From the NCBI RefSeq assembly GCF_013425765.1, contig NZ_JACCJZ010000004.1, forward strand, positions 302,368 through 366,367: 64,000 nucleotides of DNA, in the 5' to 3' direction. Positions within the stretch are counted from its first letter, which is position 1; each line of letters starts with the position of its first letter. A program made the position numbers and the translations under genes. The DNA is from Luteimonas deserti. Lineage in GTDB: Bacteria > Pseudomonadota > Gammaproteobacteria > Xanthomonadales > Xanthomonadaceae. The notes under the pieces are model-generated. The model was not told the origin of the DNA, searched no databases, and saw only the letters and a list, made by a program, of their open reading frames with translations. Of the stretch, positions 39,562 through 48,511 are shown one piece after another.

Positions 39562-39931
39562 CAGCTGTCCAAGTCACGTGCGAGGGCGCGTCGGCAGCTG
39601 ACCCGACGAAGTGCGCGCAAGGTAGCAGAACCGCGGCTATCGCGCGGTTCGGTAGCGCACGTCCGGAAATGACCGCAGATCGGACATCCGCCTCGGACGG
39701 GCTGTAGAGATCGGCCACCACTGTTGTCTCTTGCTAATCCCGAGGGTGGGAGCGCCGGTCCTGCAGCTTCTGAAGTGAGCTCAGCCCTGGGGTCACGCGG
39801 CATGTCGCTCGCGTTGTCCACGCGTACCGGATTGCGGTGGATGGCGGGCGACCCGCGCACGCGCTACGCTCCGCGGCGCGGCTGCCGGAGCGACCGGGCA
39901 GGCGGGTACCCCTCATCGAAAGGACTCGATC
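39562..39931. other. Intergenic region, no gene seen
   Basis: 370 bases between divergent small genes. No gene or repeat recognised. An AAAGGA ribosome-binding site for the next gene lies near its right end. Confidence 0.4.
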
Positions 39932-40432
39932 GTGATCAAAACCGTCTTGCTCGGTATCGTGCTGCTTGTCGCGGGCGTGCTCGTGTACGAGAACGGAAGC
40001 CGCATCTCAGACGCCCAGGTGCGTGAGTACATGCGCATGGAGCTCGAGGCCATGCGCCGGTATGACAGTGCGACACTCTGCGAGGCCATGGCCGACGATT
40101 TCCACCTGCGCAGCGTGGAGCACGCCGGAGGTGTGCAGCAGCGCACCGAGATGGGACGCGCCGACGCCTGCACCCAGCTGCGTGACGGCCTGGCGGCTTT
40201 CGAAACGCTGTCGCAGCGCACCGGGGGCCTGCTGGGCCTGGATATCGCCATGGAGACAACGCGCATCGAGATCCTGCCCGGTGGACGACGGGCGCGGGTG
40301 GAAGCCACTTCCACCGCGAAAATCGCCGACCGGCTGATCTGGCGCACGCGCGCCAAGGGCGAACTTTCGCGCAGCCTGTGGCGAATCCGCGACCATGGCG
40401 GCGAGGCCCAGACCTGGACCTACCTCGAATAA
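39932..40432 (+). CDS. Membrane-anchored hypothetical protein, NTF2-like
   Basis: 166 residues. One N-terminal helix (VLLGIVLLVAGVLVYENG) anchors a periplasmic domain of mixed helix and strand. The pattern EAMRRYDSATLCEAMADDFH, then EMGRADACTQLRDGLAAFE and a final strand with AQTWTYLE, is suggestive of a SnoaL/NTF2-like fold of the DUF4440 kind. The start is a GTG at 39932 with AAAGGA nearby. Function unknown. Confidence 0.6.
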   Translation: MIKTVLLGIVLLVAGVLVYENGSRISDAQVREYMRMELEAMRRYDSATLCEAMADDFHLRSVEHAGGVQQRTEMGRADACTQLRDGLAAFETLSQRTGGLLGLDIAMETTRIEILPGGRRARVEATSTAKIADRLIWRTRAKGELSRSLWRIRDHGGEAQTWTYLE

Positions 40433-40776
40433 CGCCCATGGCGTGTCGGGTCGCTTGCAACTGCTTCCGCCGTTGCGGGCGGGGTTGCATCACGTGCGTC
40501 GTGACATCACATGCTGGATGGCTGGACGGATCCGAGCAGCGCACGCGGACAGACTGCCCGGCGCTGGCGGTATGGATCGGGCCCGCGAGCGAACCGCGTC
40601 CGGTCCGATGGACCCGCCTCGCGCACGGCTGTACCGCGGGTGCGCGTGCGAAACATGTTCCGACCGCCGACGGCGCGTATGCGCTCTGCGGTGACGGACG
40701 ACGCACGCTGGCATCTCACGCAACGTGGTCCGTCGTGCATGGCTTGTCCGCGCGGTGCAGCGTCGCGCCGGCCCGC
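40433..40776. other. Intergenic region between convergent genes, no gene seen
   Basis: 344 bases between converging genes. Frames are arginine-rich shadows. No repeat or clear terminator recognised. Confidence 0.35.
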
Positions 40777-42318
40777 TCAGAAACCCGACAGGGCGAACAC
40801 GTCGTGCTGCAGGATCCGTCCTGCGCGTGCCACCGCCTGCTGGACGTCCGGGCGCGTCAGCAGACGGGCACGGCCTGTCTCCAGCGCGGCGCTCTCCGGC
40901 AATGCGGGCGGCATGCGGAAGACCTGCAGCGATTCGAGCGCTTCGGCCCGGCGGCTGGGGGTGTCGAGTGCCTTGATCAGGGCAGCGGCCGCGCGATCCA
41001 CCTGTTGTTCGCGCAGCAAGGCGTTCACCAGGATCTCCGGTGAATCCTCCGCATGCGCCTCCATGTAGGCCAAGGCGGACGCAGCGGACGCCGTGTCGCC
41101 CGACTGCAGGGCCGCGCAGTGGCGCACCCCCGCCTGCACCATGCGACCGTAACCCGTCATCTCACCCGCCTGCTCGATCGCCCGCACGGCGTCGACAGGG
41201 CGTCCGAGCATGCACAGGAACGCGCCCAGGTTGAGCGCCTGACTCACGTTGACACCGCCTTGCTCGTCGAGGCGGCTGCCGGCGGTGAAGGCCGCGACGG
41301 CGTCGTCCAGCCGTCCCATCCGGCGCAGTGCGATCGCCCGGTTGTTGAAGAGCCAGACGCGCTCGTCGAGAAACTCGAACGGCTCTGCGCCATCGGCGTC
41401 GATCGCGGCAAGCATCGCATCCGTGACGGCCAGCGCCTCGTGCTCGCGGCCGGCGATGAGCAGCGCCGCAGCCAGATCCGCGGCAAGGTCGACACGCCCC
41501 GGCATCGCGGCGGAGAGCGCCTGCAGTCGCTCCACCTCCATGACGGCCGCTGCCTCGACGGACGGGAGGGACGCAAGGAGCGGGGCCATGCCGTCGAACC
41601 TGAGATCGCTGCGGATTTTCGCGAGCACCAGCGGATCGGCAATGCCGGCGATCACCTCGCCCGCGCGCGCCTGCTCGTTGGCGGCAAGCGACAACAGCGC
41701 GAGCTCGCGCCAGACGTCGGCCACGCCGCGCCCGTTGTCGGTCCACCCGGCGTCGAACAGCGCGTTCATCACGGCGCGGCGATCGGCTTCGTCAGGCGAA
41801 CCGCGGAAGAGAAGCGCTGTCAGGAACCCGCGATCCAGCAGATCGATGTGTGCCGGCCACTGTCCGATCCACTCGGTGATGCGGCGCGAGGCAGCCGCGA
41901 AGTCCTCCAGCTGGAACTCCATCACCGCCAGCCGGTAGTGGTCTTCCGGGTCCGAGGCGTCGGCCGCGATGGCGGCACGCATCAGCTCTGCTGCCCGGGC
42001 GGTGGCGTCGTCCTGCCAGGCGAGCGTCGCATTGGCGGAAAGCAACGCGTTCCGCTGCGCGCCCGTGAGCGAGCGAAAGAGCGAATCCGCCACGATTGCG
42101 TCAAGCTGAGCGCGTGCCTTGGCAACCTCGCCCCGCTCTGCATGGGCCAGCGCGGTCCACACCTTCTCGAGAAATCCATCCAGCTTCGACGGCGTGGACG
42201 CGGCTGGCGTGACGAGCACGGACGGTGCGGGCGGCAGGGGCGCCGAGGCCGCCAGGGTACCGCTGCAGATCAGACCGGCAGTCACCAGCACCAGTCCCCG
42301 CGTCCTGCACTTGATCAT
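40777..42318 (-). CDS. Exported tetratricopeptide-repeat protein
   Basis: 513 residues. A signal peptide (LVLVTAGLICSGTLAASA) indicates the periplasm. TPR-like helix pairs fill the rest, for example ASDPEDHYRLAVMEFQLEDF and NRAIALRRMGRLDDAVAAFT, and LAADLAAALLIAGREHEALA. It probably scaffolds an envelope process; no partner gene is obvious. A TAACAT -10-like word lies on this strand 26 bases upstream (42349-42344). Unlike the TPR protein at 27296-29119 it is exported and has normal high GC, so the two are unrelated in origin. Confidence 0.75.
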   Translation of the reverse strand: MIKCRTRGLVLVTAGLICSGTLAASAPLPPAPSVLVTPAASTPSKLDGFLEKVWTALAHAERGEVAKARAQLDAIVADSLFRSLTGAQRNALLSANATLAWQDDATARAAELMRAAIAADASDPEDHYRLAVMEFQLEDFAAASRRITEWIGQWPAHIDLLDRGFLTALLFRGSPDEADRRAVMNALFDAGWTDNGRGVADVWRELALLSLAANEQARAGEVIAGIADPLVLAKIRSDLRFDGMAPLLASLPSVEAAAVMEVERLQALSAAMPGRVDLAADLAAALLIAGREHEALAVTDAMLAAIDADGAEPFEFLDERVWLFNNRAIALRRMGRLDDAVAAFTAGSRLDEQGGVNVSQALNLGAFLCMLGRPVDAVRAIEQAGEMTGYGRMVQAGVRHCAALQSGDTASAASALAYMEAHAEDSPEILVNALLREQQVDRAAAALIKALDTPSRRAEALESLQVFRMPPALPESAALETGRARLLTRPDVQQAVARAGRILQHDVFALSGF

Positions 42319-42643
42319 TGCCGTCCCCTTCGTCGGACCGCGGATGTTAGGCCACGGGACCCGGCGGGGCGAGCACGGGCGGGTTGCACGGAACCCGACG
42401 CGCCATGCGCACGAGGGCGCCGACCCTCCCGGGCAGGCGCCGCCCGGAACCGTGAAGCCGGGTGCCTGCGTTGCCCGCCATCCACGAGGCCTCCGCTCGC
42501 GCAGGGCGGGTGCGACAAGCTGTCACATCGTGGTATCCGCAGCCGGGTCTATGATGTCGCTCGCAGCGGCACGAACCGCACATGAGTTGCCGGCGCACCT
42601 CGCGCCAGTGCGTGTCGAGCGGTGGCCTGGAACGAGACTTCGA
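42319..42643. other. Intergenic region between divergent genes
   Basis: 325 bases. Contains the TAACAT -10-like word of the TPR gene and a TATGAT word at 42550-42555 that may serve the small membrane protein. Otherwise nothing recognised. Confidence 0.4.
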
Positions 42644-42808
42644 ATGTACGACTGGTTCCCCATCGTCTTCATCGTGTTCAAGGTGGTCGTGCTCGGCACG
42701 GGGATGTTCTTTGCGATCAAGTGGCATCACGATCAGGCGAAGAAGGACGCACAGGACAAGAAGGACGAGGAAGAAAGAAGGAAGCGGGACGAGACCGGCG
42801 GCCCCTGA
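42644..42808 (+). CDS. Small single-helix membrane protein
   Basis: 54 residues. One membrane helix (WFPIVFIVFKVVVLGTGMFF) followed by a highly charged tail (AKKDAQDKKDEEERRKRDE). The ATG at 42644 places the helix directly at the N-terminus. The helix-plus-charged-tail pattern is unlikely in a random high-GC frame, where arginine and alanine dominate, so it is probably real. Function unknown. Confidence 0.55.
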   Translation: MYDWFPIVFIVFKVVVLGTGMFFAIKWHHDQAKKDAQDKKDEEERRKRDETGGP

Positions 42809-43005
42809 GCGAGCGTCGGCGCGCCGGCTCGCAGCGCCGGTGTCAGCGTCTCGAGCAGGTGGCGTGTTGGGCGAAGCGCGCGCACGTGTCCGCACGCACT
42901 CGTTGAAGGCTCTTCCGTCGGGCCGCTCGCGTCCGGTTTCGGGGTCGCGCTCGGCCTCGCGCCGCTCCGCAAGACTCGGCGGTCCTGCGGCCACGGCGCG
43001 CCGCC

Positions 43006-43899
43006 TCAGTCCGCGTATCGAAGCGCGTCGATCAAGGCCCGCAATGCAGGCGGCGTCTGCCGCCGGCTCGGATGGTAGAGATGGCAGCCGGCGAACGGCG
43101 TGCACCACGCATCCAGCACCTGCACCAGGCGCCCTGCCGCGATGTCCTCGGCGACGTCGTGCTCCATCTGGTAGCCGAGCACCACGCCGGCGCGCACGGC
43201 GGCCAGGGCCACCTCCACATCGTCGACGACCAGCGGGCCGTGGGTGCGGATGCGGATCTCGCGGCCTTCGTGGGTGAACTCCCACGGCAGCAGGCCGCCC
43301 GAGGTGCGCAGGCGGTAGCCGATGCAGGCGTGGTCCTTGAGGTCGTCAGGCGTCTGCGGCGCCGGGTGGCGGGCGAAGTAGTCCGGTGTGCCGACGACGA
43401 TCGTGCGCAGGTCCGGGCCGATGCGTACGGCGATCATGTCCTGCTCGACGGTGTCGCCGAAGCGGATGCCGGCATCGAAGCCGTCAGCGACGATGTCGGT
43501 CAGGGCGTTGTCGACCACCACCTCCACCCGGATGCCCGGATGGGCGAGCAGGAAGGCCGGCAGTTTCGGCGCCAGCACGCGCTGCGCGGCATAGCTGAAG
43601 GCGGTGATGCGCAGCGCGCCCAGCGGCTGGTCGCGCCAGGCGTCGAGCGCGGCCAGGCCGTCCTCGATGCCGGCCAGCGCCGGGGCCAGCGATTGCAGCA
43701 GGCGTTGTCCGGCCTCGGTGGGCGCCACGCTGCGGGTGGTGCGGGCGAGCAGGCGCACGCCCAGCCGCGCCTCGAGGCCGCGCATCGCGTGGCTCAGGGC
43801 CGAGGGTGAGATGCCCAGCGCGGCAGCGGCGCGGGTGAAGCTGCGCTCGCGGGCCACGGCGGCAAAGGCGAACAGGTCGTTGAGCTGGGCGCGCTGCAT
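43006..43899 (-). CDS. LysR-family transcriptional regulator
   Basis: 297 residues. The N-terminal winged helix-turn-helix (FTRAAAALGISPSALSHAMR) and the PBP2-type effector domain (PLGALRITAFSYAAQRVLAP, VVVDNALTDIVADGFDAGIR) are complete, close to the DsdC/CrgA-like group that controls oxidoreductases. The ATG at 43899 begins the conserved DNA-binding domain; an upstream ATG at 43935 lies in the candidate operator. Divergent from an aldo/keto reductase gene that it probably regulates. Confidence 0.88.
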   Translation of the reverse strand: MQRAQLNDLFAFAAVARERSFTRAAAALGISPSALSHAMRGLEARLGVRLLARTTRSVAPTEAGQRLLQSLAPALAGIEDGLAALDAWRDQPLGALRITAFSYAAQRVLAPKLPAFLLAHPGIRVEVVVDNALTDIVADGFDAGIRFGDTVEQDMIAVRIGPDLRTIVVGTPDYFARHPAPQTPDDLKDHACIGYRLRTSGGLLPWEFTHEGREIRIRTHGPLVVDDVEVALAAVRAGVVLGYQMEHDVAEDIAAGRLVQVLDAWCTPFAGCHLYHPSRRQTPPALRALIDALRYAD

Positions 43900-43934
43900 T
43901 GCTGCAGTGTGCTCACAGGCCCATGCGCGCGGCA

Positions 43935-43968
43935 ATGGCTAATCGGATGCCATATCGGCCACTAGGCT
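43935..43968. promoter_or_regulatory. Candidate LysR site and -10 of the aldo/keto reductase gene
   Basis: ATGGC (43935-43939) and GCCAT (43949-43953) form a dyad with a 9-base centre, in the LysR-type spacing range. A TAGGCT -10-like word follows at 43963-43968, 44 bases before the reductase start. Confidence 0.4.
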
Positions 43969-44011
43969 GGATGCCCGGCCCGCATCACGGGCATGCACGC
44001 AGGACACCCCC

Positions 44012-45121
44012 ATGGACCTCACCCATTACCGCACCCTCGGCCGCTCCGGCCTGCTGGTGAGCCCGCTGGCGCTGGGCACGATGACCTTCGGCGCGCAGCG
44101 CTGGGGCACGGACGCCACGGCGTCGCGCGACGTGTTCGCAGCCTACGTCGAGGCGGGCGGCAATTTCGTCGACACCGCCGATCTCTACAGCGACGGCCGC
44201 AGCGAGGCGATGCTCGGCGACTTCATCGCCGATGCGGGTGCTCGCGAGCGTCTGGTGGTGGCGACGAAGTCCGGCTTCCCGCGCATGCAGGGCAATGCCC
44301 ACGGGGGCGGCAACGGTGCGAAGAACATCCGCGCGGCGCTCGATGGCTCGCTGGCGCGACTGCGCACCGATTACATCGACCTGTACTGGATGCACGTCTG
44401 GGACCGCATCACTCCGCCCGAGGAGGTGCTGCAGACGCTCACCGACGCGGTGCGCGCCGGGCGCATCCTGCATTACGGCTTCTCCAATACGCCCGCCTGG
44501 TACGTGGCGCGGGTGACGACGCTGGCCCAGGCCCACGGGCTGCCGGCGCCCATCGGCCTGCAGTACCAGTACTCGCTGCTCGATCGCGGCGTGGAACTGG
44601 AGCTGGTACCCGCAGGCGACGCGCTCGGCCTCGGTCTGGTGCCCTGGAGTCCGCTCGGCGGTGGTCTGCTGACCGGCAAGTACGGCCGCGACAAGCTCGC
44701 CGAGGCCGCGCGCAGCGCACGACTGCCCGGCGACGCCTCGGGCGACGTCGAAGCGCGCGCCGACGACGATGGCCGGCTCGACGGCGACAATCCCTTCGGC
44801 GGCATGCTGTTCACCGAACGCAACTTCGACATCGTCGACGTGGTGCGCGAGGTGGCGGCCGAGCACGCACGCTCCATGGCGGAGGTGGCCCTTGCCTGGG
44901 CGGTGGCGCAGCCCGGCGTCTCCTCGGTTCTGGTGGGCGCCAGCCGCGTTGCGCAGCTCAGGCAGAACATCGCCTCGCTCGACATCGCATTGACCGCCGC
45001 GCAGCTGCAGCGTCTGGACGCGGCAAGCCGGCCGCCATCGCTCAACCCCTACTTCATCTTCCAGCTGCCGGCGTCGATGCGCTTCGGCGTCGAGCATGCG
45101 ACGGGCTGGGGGCAGCGGTAA
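44012..45121 (+). CDS. Aldo/keto reductase
   Basis: 369 residues, (beta/alpha)8 barrel of the AKR superfamily. The catalytic tetrad is visible as Asp in NFVDTADLYS, Tyr within the same segment, Lys in VVATKSGF, and His in YWMHVWD. The NADP-binding region SVLVGASRVAQLRQNIASLD is near the C-terminus. It reduces aldehydes or ketones with NADPH; the substrate is unknown. The ATG at 44012 begins MDLTHYRTLGRSGLLVSPLA, the usual start. Confidence 0.9.
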   Translation: MDLTHYRTLGRSGLLVSPLALGTMTFGAQRWGTDATASRDVFAAYVEAGGNFVDTADLYSDGRSEAMLGDFIADAGARERLVVATKSGFPRMQGNAHGGGNGAKNIRAALDGSLARLRTDYIDLYWMHVWDRITPPEEVLQTLTDAVRAGRILHYGFSNTPAWYVARVTTLAQAHGLPAPIGLQYQYSLLDRGVELELVPAGDALGLGLVPWSPLGGGLLTGKYGRDKLAEAARSARLPGDASGDVEARADDDGRLDGDNPFGGMLFTERNFDIVDVVREVAAEHARSMAEVALAWAVAQPGVSSVLVGASRVAQLRQNIASLDIALTAAQLQRLDAASRPPSLNPYFIFQLPASMRFGVEHATGWGQR

Positions 45122-45368
45122 GCCGCGACGCGCCAGCCGCTGCGGAGCGGCGCATGCGCCTGCGTCAGACGCGAGCCGCGCGCGCTCACGCTGACGCGGG
45201 TGCCGGACGCAGGGCAGTGCTGCTCCGCGACACCGGCTGGTCGGGGCGGGGCCGTCCCTCGACTGCTGGCCTCCAGCACGCGTCCGGACACGACGGTGGT
45301 GCGGCGCGTGCATCCGGTCTTGCCGGCCCGGTCGCTAGACCCGCGCCATCCGATCGTGCTGGAGCATC

Positions 45369-46475
45369 GTGGACACCGAGGCTGATGTCGAGCGGCTCAA
45401 TGTGGTCGAGCGCACCGGGCTGGCCTTCCTGCGCCGCGGCTGCACGCGCGACGACAGCGAGATCCGCCCGTGGCGGGACGAGGACCGTGCGCGCATCCGG
45501 CGGTTGCAGGCATGGGCCATCGGCCTGTGCGGACTGGCCGGTGCCGTCTCGGCGTCGCTGATCGGAGCGGCGGACCTCTGGTTGCGCGAGGCGCTGGTCA
45601 GCGGATCCGAGCCGTCGTTCTTTTCTCCGGGGCGAGATGCGGCCTACTGGGCCTGGTACGGCGGCATCGCGCTGCTGGTGAGCCTGCTGGAACTGCTGGC
45701 GATGTACTGGGTGCTGCTGCGCAACGTGGCGGGCATCGCCAATGCCGCCGGGCTGTCGTTCTCGCAGGGCGACGCCGAAGACGTGCTGGTGACCGGCCTG
45801 TCCCGCGCCGCACTCGACATTCCCAACCCGCGTCGGGCGCTGCACGGCATCGATCCCTATGCGCGCGCCTCGCGGCTGAAGATGCTGGCCTACACCGCGC
45901 TGTATCGTATCAAGGTCGGCGCGACCAGCTTCGTCGTGCGGATCCTCGCCCGCCGCGTGCTCGCCCGCAGTGGGCTGCGCGTGCTGCTTCCGTTCGCGGC
46001 GGTTCCGGTGTTCGCGGGCTGGAATGCGCTGATCGCCTGGTGGGTGATCCGCGAAGCACGCGTGCGCGCCGCAGGCCCGCTGGCCGTGCGCGAGGCGGTG
46101 GCGGCGCTCGAACGCGCGCACCTCGGCGAAGACGGTCTGCGGCTGGCCCTGGATGCCGTCGCCGAACTGATCGTCGCCGCCGAGGACGCGCACCCCAACT
46201 ACGATCTTCTCCTCGCCCGACTGCGTGAGGCCTTCGGCATCGAGGCGCGCATCCCGGAGTGGACCGAGGTGCGCGCACGCCTGGCCGATGCCGACACCCG
46301 CACGCGGCATGCCGTGCTGGACTTGATGACCACGACCACCGCACTGCGCGGCCGCATCCGCCGCCGCCAGCGGCGCGTGCTCGAATCCGCTTACGCCGCC
46401 TGCGATGCCCGGCTCGGCGACGCACTGCAGACCACCCGGCGCCGCATCGCCGAGGGACGCTGCGCGCTGGAGTGA
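45369..46475 (+). CDS. LBF_2804-like membrane protein
   Basis: 368 residues. Membrane helices near 48-70 (AWAIGLCGLAGAVSASLIG), 95-118 (WYGGIALLVSLLELLAMYWV) and about 205-228 (LLPFAAVPVFAGWNALIAWW) are followed by a long helical cytoplasmic domain. The motif set resembles the uncharacterised LBF_2804 family. The start is a GTG at 45369; there is no in-frame ATG close by. Function unknown. Flanking gaps of about 230-250 bases hold no other gene. Confidence 0.68.
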   Translation: MDTEADVERLNVVERTGLAFLRRGCTRDDSEIRPWRDEDRARIRRLQAWAIGLCGLAGAVSASLIGAADLWLREALVSGSEPSFFSPGRDAAYWAWYGGIALLVSLLELLAMYWVLLRNVAGIANAAGLSFSQGDAEDVLVTGLSRAALDIPNPRRALHGIDPYARASRLKMLAYTALYRIKVGATSFVVRILARRVLARSGLRVLLPFAAVPVFAGWNALIAWWVIREARVRAAGPLAVREAVAALERAHLGEDGLRLALDAVAELIVAAEDAHPNYDLLLARLREAFGIEARIPEWTEVRARLADADTRTRHAVLDLMTTTTALRGRIRRRQRRVLESAYAACDARLGDALQTTRRRIAEGRCALE

Positions 46476-46709
46476 CCCGTTGCGTTGGAGATGTTCGCTG
46501 GCGCGGGGACGGCAAAACTGTGAGCGAAGGGGAGACTGCGCGCTGCTTACGCACGACGGTCATCACGCAACACACTCATCGATTGCAGCAAAAGACGGCG
46601 AGCACCTCGTCAAGTCGGACGACGCCCACAACGGTGTCCGGGGTTTTCTGCTTCCCGCGCCTTGTACAAAGGGGCATGATGTCACCCGATCAATGCGTCA
46701 GGGCGTCCG

Positions 46710-47216
46710 ATGAAGCGACTGTGTCGTCGCGGCTGGGGGATCGTGTGGCTGGCTGGCATGCTGATCGCCACAGCCTGTTCGCAACCATCGTCCGATGGGT
46801 CTGCGACATCGATGGGGCCGCTTAGCGCGCCCCCGGACACCCAGGACGCCGGTGGCGCTGCGGACATTGTGCTCCCGCCTTTACGCGTTTCGATGGCATA
46901 TAGCGAAGCCCGCGCACTGCTGGTCAGCGGCGGCTGGGTGCCGCGCGTGAATCCGGAATGCAGAGCGAACTTGGTGGGGCCGAATGCCGGCGAATTCTGC
47001 GCTGCGGCGCCTCCGCCGGTCTTCTGTGGCATCTGTGCAGACGTGCCGGAGCTTCAGGCTTGCAGTTCCGATGCTCGCTGCCTGATGCGTTTTTCCCACC
47101 CGCTAAGTCCGACCGACCTCGAGATCCGTGCCTACGGTGAGATCGAATATTGGGCGGAGACCGGAGCTGACGCAGGATTGCAGGTCTCAACGTGGGAACG
47201 CGTTCCTTTCGAATGA
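46710..47216 (+). CDS. Small cysteine-rich lipoprotein, possible immunity protein
   Basis: 168 residues. A signal peptide ends in IATAC with Cys23 as lipidation site; the -3 residue is not the usual leucine. The mature part is Ser/Pro/Gly-rich at first, then a compact domain with several cysteines (CRANL, CGIC, CSSDARC) likely to form disulfides in the periplasm. It is 43 bases upstream of a lysozyme-like/peptidoglycan-binding protein in the same direction. Xanthomonadaceae encode antibacterial effectors next to lipoprotein immunity proteins in this order (established for XAC2610/XAC2609); a similar role is inferred here, not shown. Confidence 0.6.
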   Translation: MKRLCRRGWGIVWLAGMLIATACSQPSSDGSATSMGPLSAPPDTQDAGGAADIVLPPLRVSMAYSEARALLVSGGWVPRVNPECRANLVGPNAGEFCAAAPPPVFCGICADVPELQACSSDARCLMRFSHPLSPTDLEIRAYGEIEYWAETGADAGLQVSTWERVPFE

Positions 47217-47259
47217 TTTCGATCCGGCATCGGGCCGGCCCCATGGATGGAGCACCGAG

Positions 47260-48336
47260 ATGCGCAATCCTCTTTACGACCTGATGTATCAGGGTGAGTC
47301 CGGCGCCGCCGGTTACAACGCATTCAATCGCGGGACCTACATCGACGCATCGGGGCGGGAACGCATTCGTGCCGGTCAACCGCCGATGGATTTCTCGCAG
47401 CTCACAGTGGGCGAGCTGCAGGACCTGCAGAACAAACCGCGTCATGATCCCGACCGCGTGTTCGCTGTCGGCAAGTATCAAATCATTCCGTCGACGATGA
47501 ATCATGCTCTCGCGCGTCTGGGGCTTGGGCGCGAGGAGCCTTTCACGCCCGCACTGCAGGACCGTATCTTTTCTGAGTATCTGTTGAAAGAAAAGCAACC
47601 AGCGGTACGCGATTACATCATGGGGGTCCCGGGCGCGACACTCGAACAAGCGCAGCACGGCCTCGCTCGGGAATGGGCGAGCTTTGGCGACCCGCTAAAT
47701 GGTGGCCAGAGTCATTATGGTGGCGCGAATCGAGCGCACATCACCCCGGCACAAAGCGCAGCCGCTCTGGACGTGCTGCGCGAGCGCTTTGCGGGCGCGG
47801 AGGCTCGGGGTCTCTCCAGAGACGCAGCATGGCGCGAGGCAACCGCCGTCGGCAATGAGGCAGCGCGCGACGGCGACAGTGTGGGCCTCGGGCATGGGCG
47901 CGGTACGCGCATCGCGGCCCTCGGTCCAGGGTCCAGTGGCGACACAGTACAGGCCTTGCAGGCACAGCTGCATGGGCTGGGCTATACGGGGCGGAACGGA
48001 AGTCCACTCAGCGTGGACGGTCGGTTCGGGCCCCAAACCGAACATGCTGTCCGCGAGTTCCAGCGTGACCAGGGCCTTCTCGACGACGGTGTGGCTGGCC
48101 GCCTGACCTTGGAGGCCGTTGACCGTGAGACCCAGCTCTCCCGGAACCCGGGGTTGAACGCTTTGTTCGAGGCGCTACGCAATGGTCCCGATGCGCTGAG
48201 GGGCGCCGTGGACGCGTTGCACAGCTCGTCCGCGGGCGAGCGTTGGCAGAAGCAGCTCGACGCAGCCCTCGCCGAGCCGACAAATCCGACTCGCTGCGGA
48301 CCTACCCCGATGCAGGAGGGGCTTGCCCGAGAGTGA
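47260..48336 (+). CDS. Lysozyme-like protein with peptidoglycan-binding domain
   Basis: 358 residues. The N-terminal 150 residues look like a lysozyme/transglycosylase fold: catalytic-type glutamate in YQGESGAAGYN (Glu13) and FAVGKYQIIPSTM, the pattern seen in phage-type muramidases. A PG_binding_1 domain follows at about 224-288 (VQALQAQLHGLGYTG, DGRFGPQTEHAVREFQRDQG). No signal peptide, so it would need a lysis or secretion system to reach peptidoglycan. The C-terminal 60 residues do not show the conserved XVIPCD secretion motif of T4SS effectors. The ATG at 47260 has GGAG seven bases before it. Confidence 0.72.
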   Translation: MRNPLYDLMYQGESGAAGYNAFNRGTYIDASGRERIRAGQPPMDFSQLTVGELQDLQNKPRHDPDRVFAVGKYQIIPSTMNHALARLGLGREEPFTPALQDRIFSEYLLKEKQPAVRDYIMGVPGATLEQAQHGLAREWASFGDPLNGGQSHYGGANRAHITPAQSAAALDVLRERFAGAEARGLSRDAAWREATAVGNEAARDGDSVGLGHGRGTRIAALGPGSSGDTVQALQAQLHGLGYTGRNGSPLSVDGRFGPQTEHAVREFQRDQGLLDDGVAGRLTLEAVDRETQLSRNPGLNALFEALRNGPDALRGAVDALHSSSAGERWQKQLDAALAEPTNPTRCGPTPMQEGLARE

Positions 48337-48511
48337 AGGCTCGAGGAGGCAACCCTGGGTGGCGCGGATGCTTCGGCTCGTCCGGTGCGCTTCCGCCCGC
48401 TGCCTGAAGCTCCGCCCCCTGTGATGTGCGCAGACGGAAGTGCACATGACCGATGGCAGGTGATCGAACGCCCCGCCGCCGCTAGCCTGCGCATCCCGCA
48501 TCGGGGGATGG
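48337..48511. other. Intergenic, nothing recognised
   Basis: 175 bases between the lysozyme-like gene and the DUF5916 gene; the promoter of the latter is expected here. Confidence 0.3.

Noticed and set aside
42644..42808. Toxin of a type I system
   Set aside because: The helix plus long charged tail is compatible, but no antisense RNA promoter or repeated copies were seen, so it is left as unknown.
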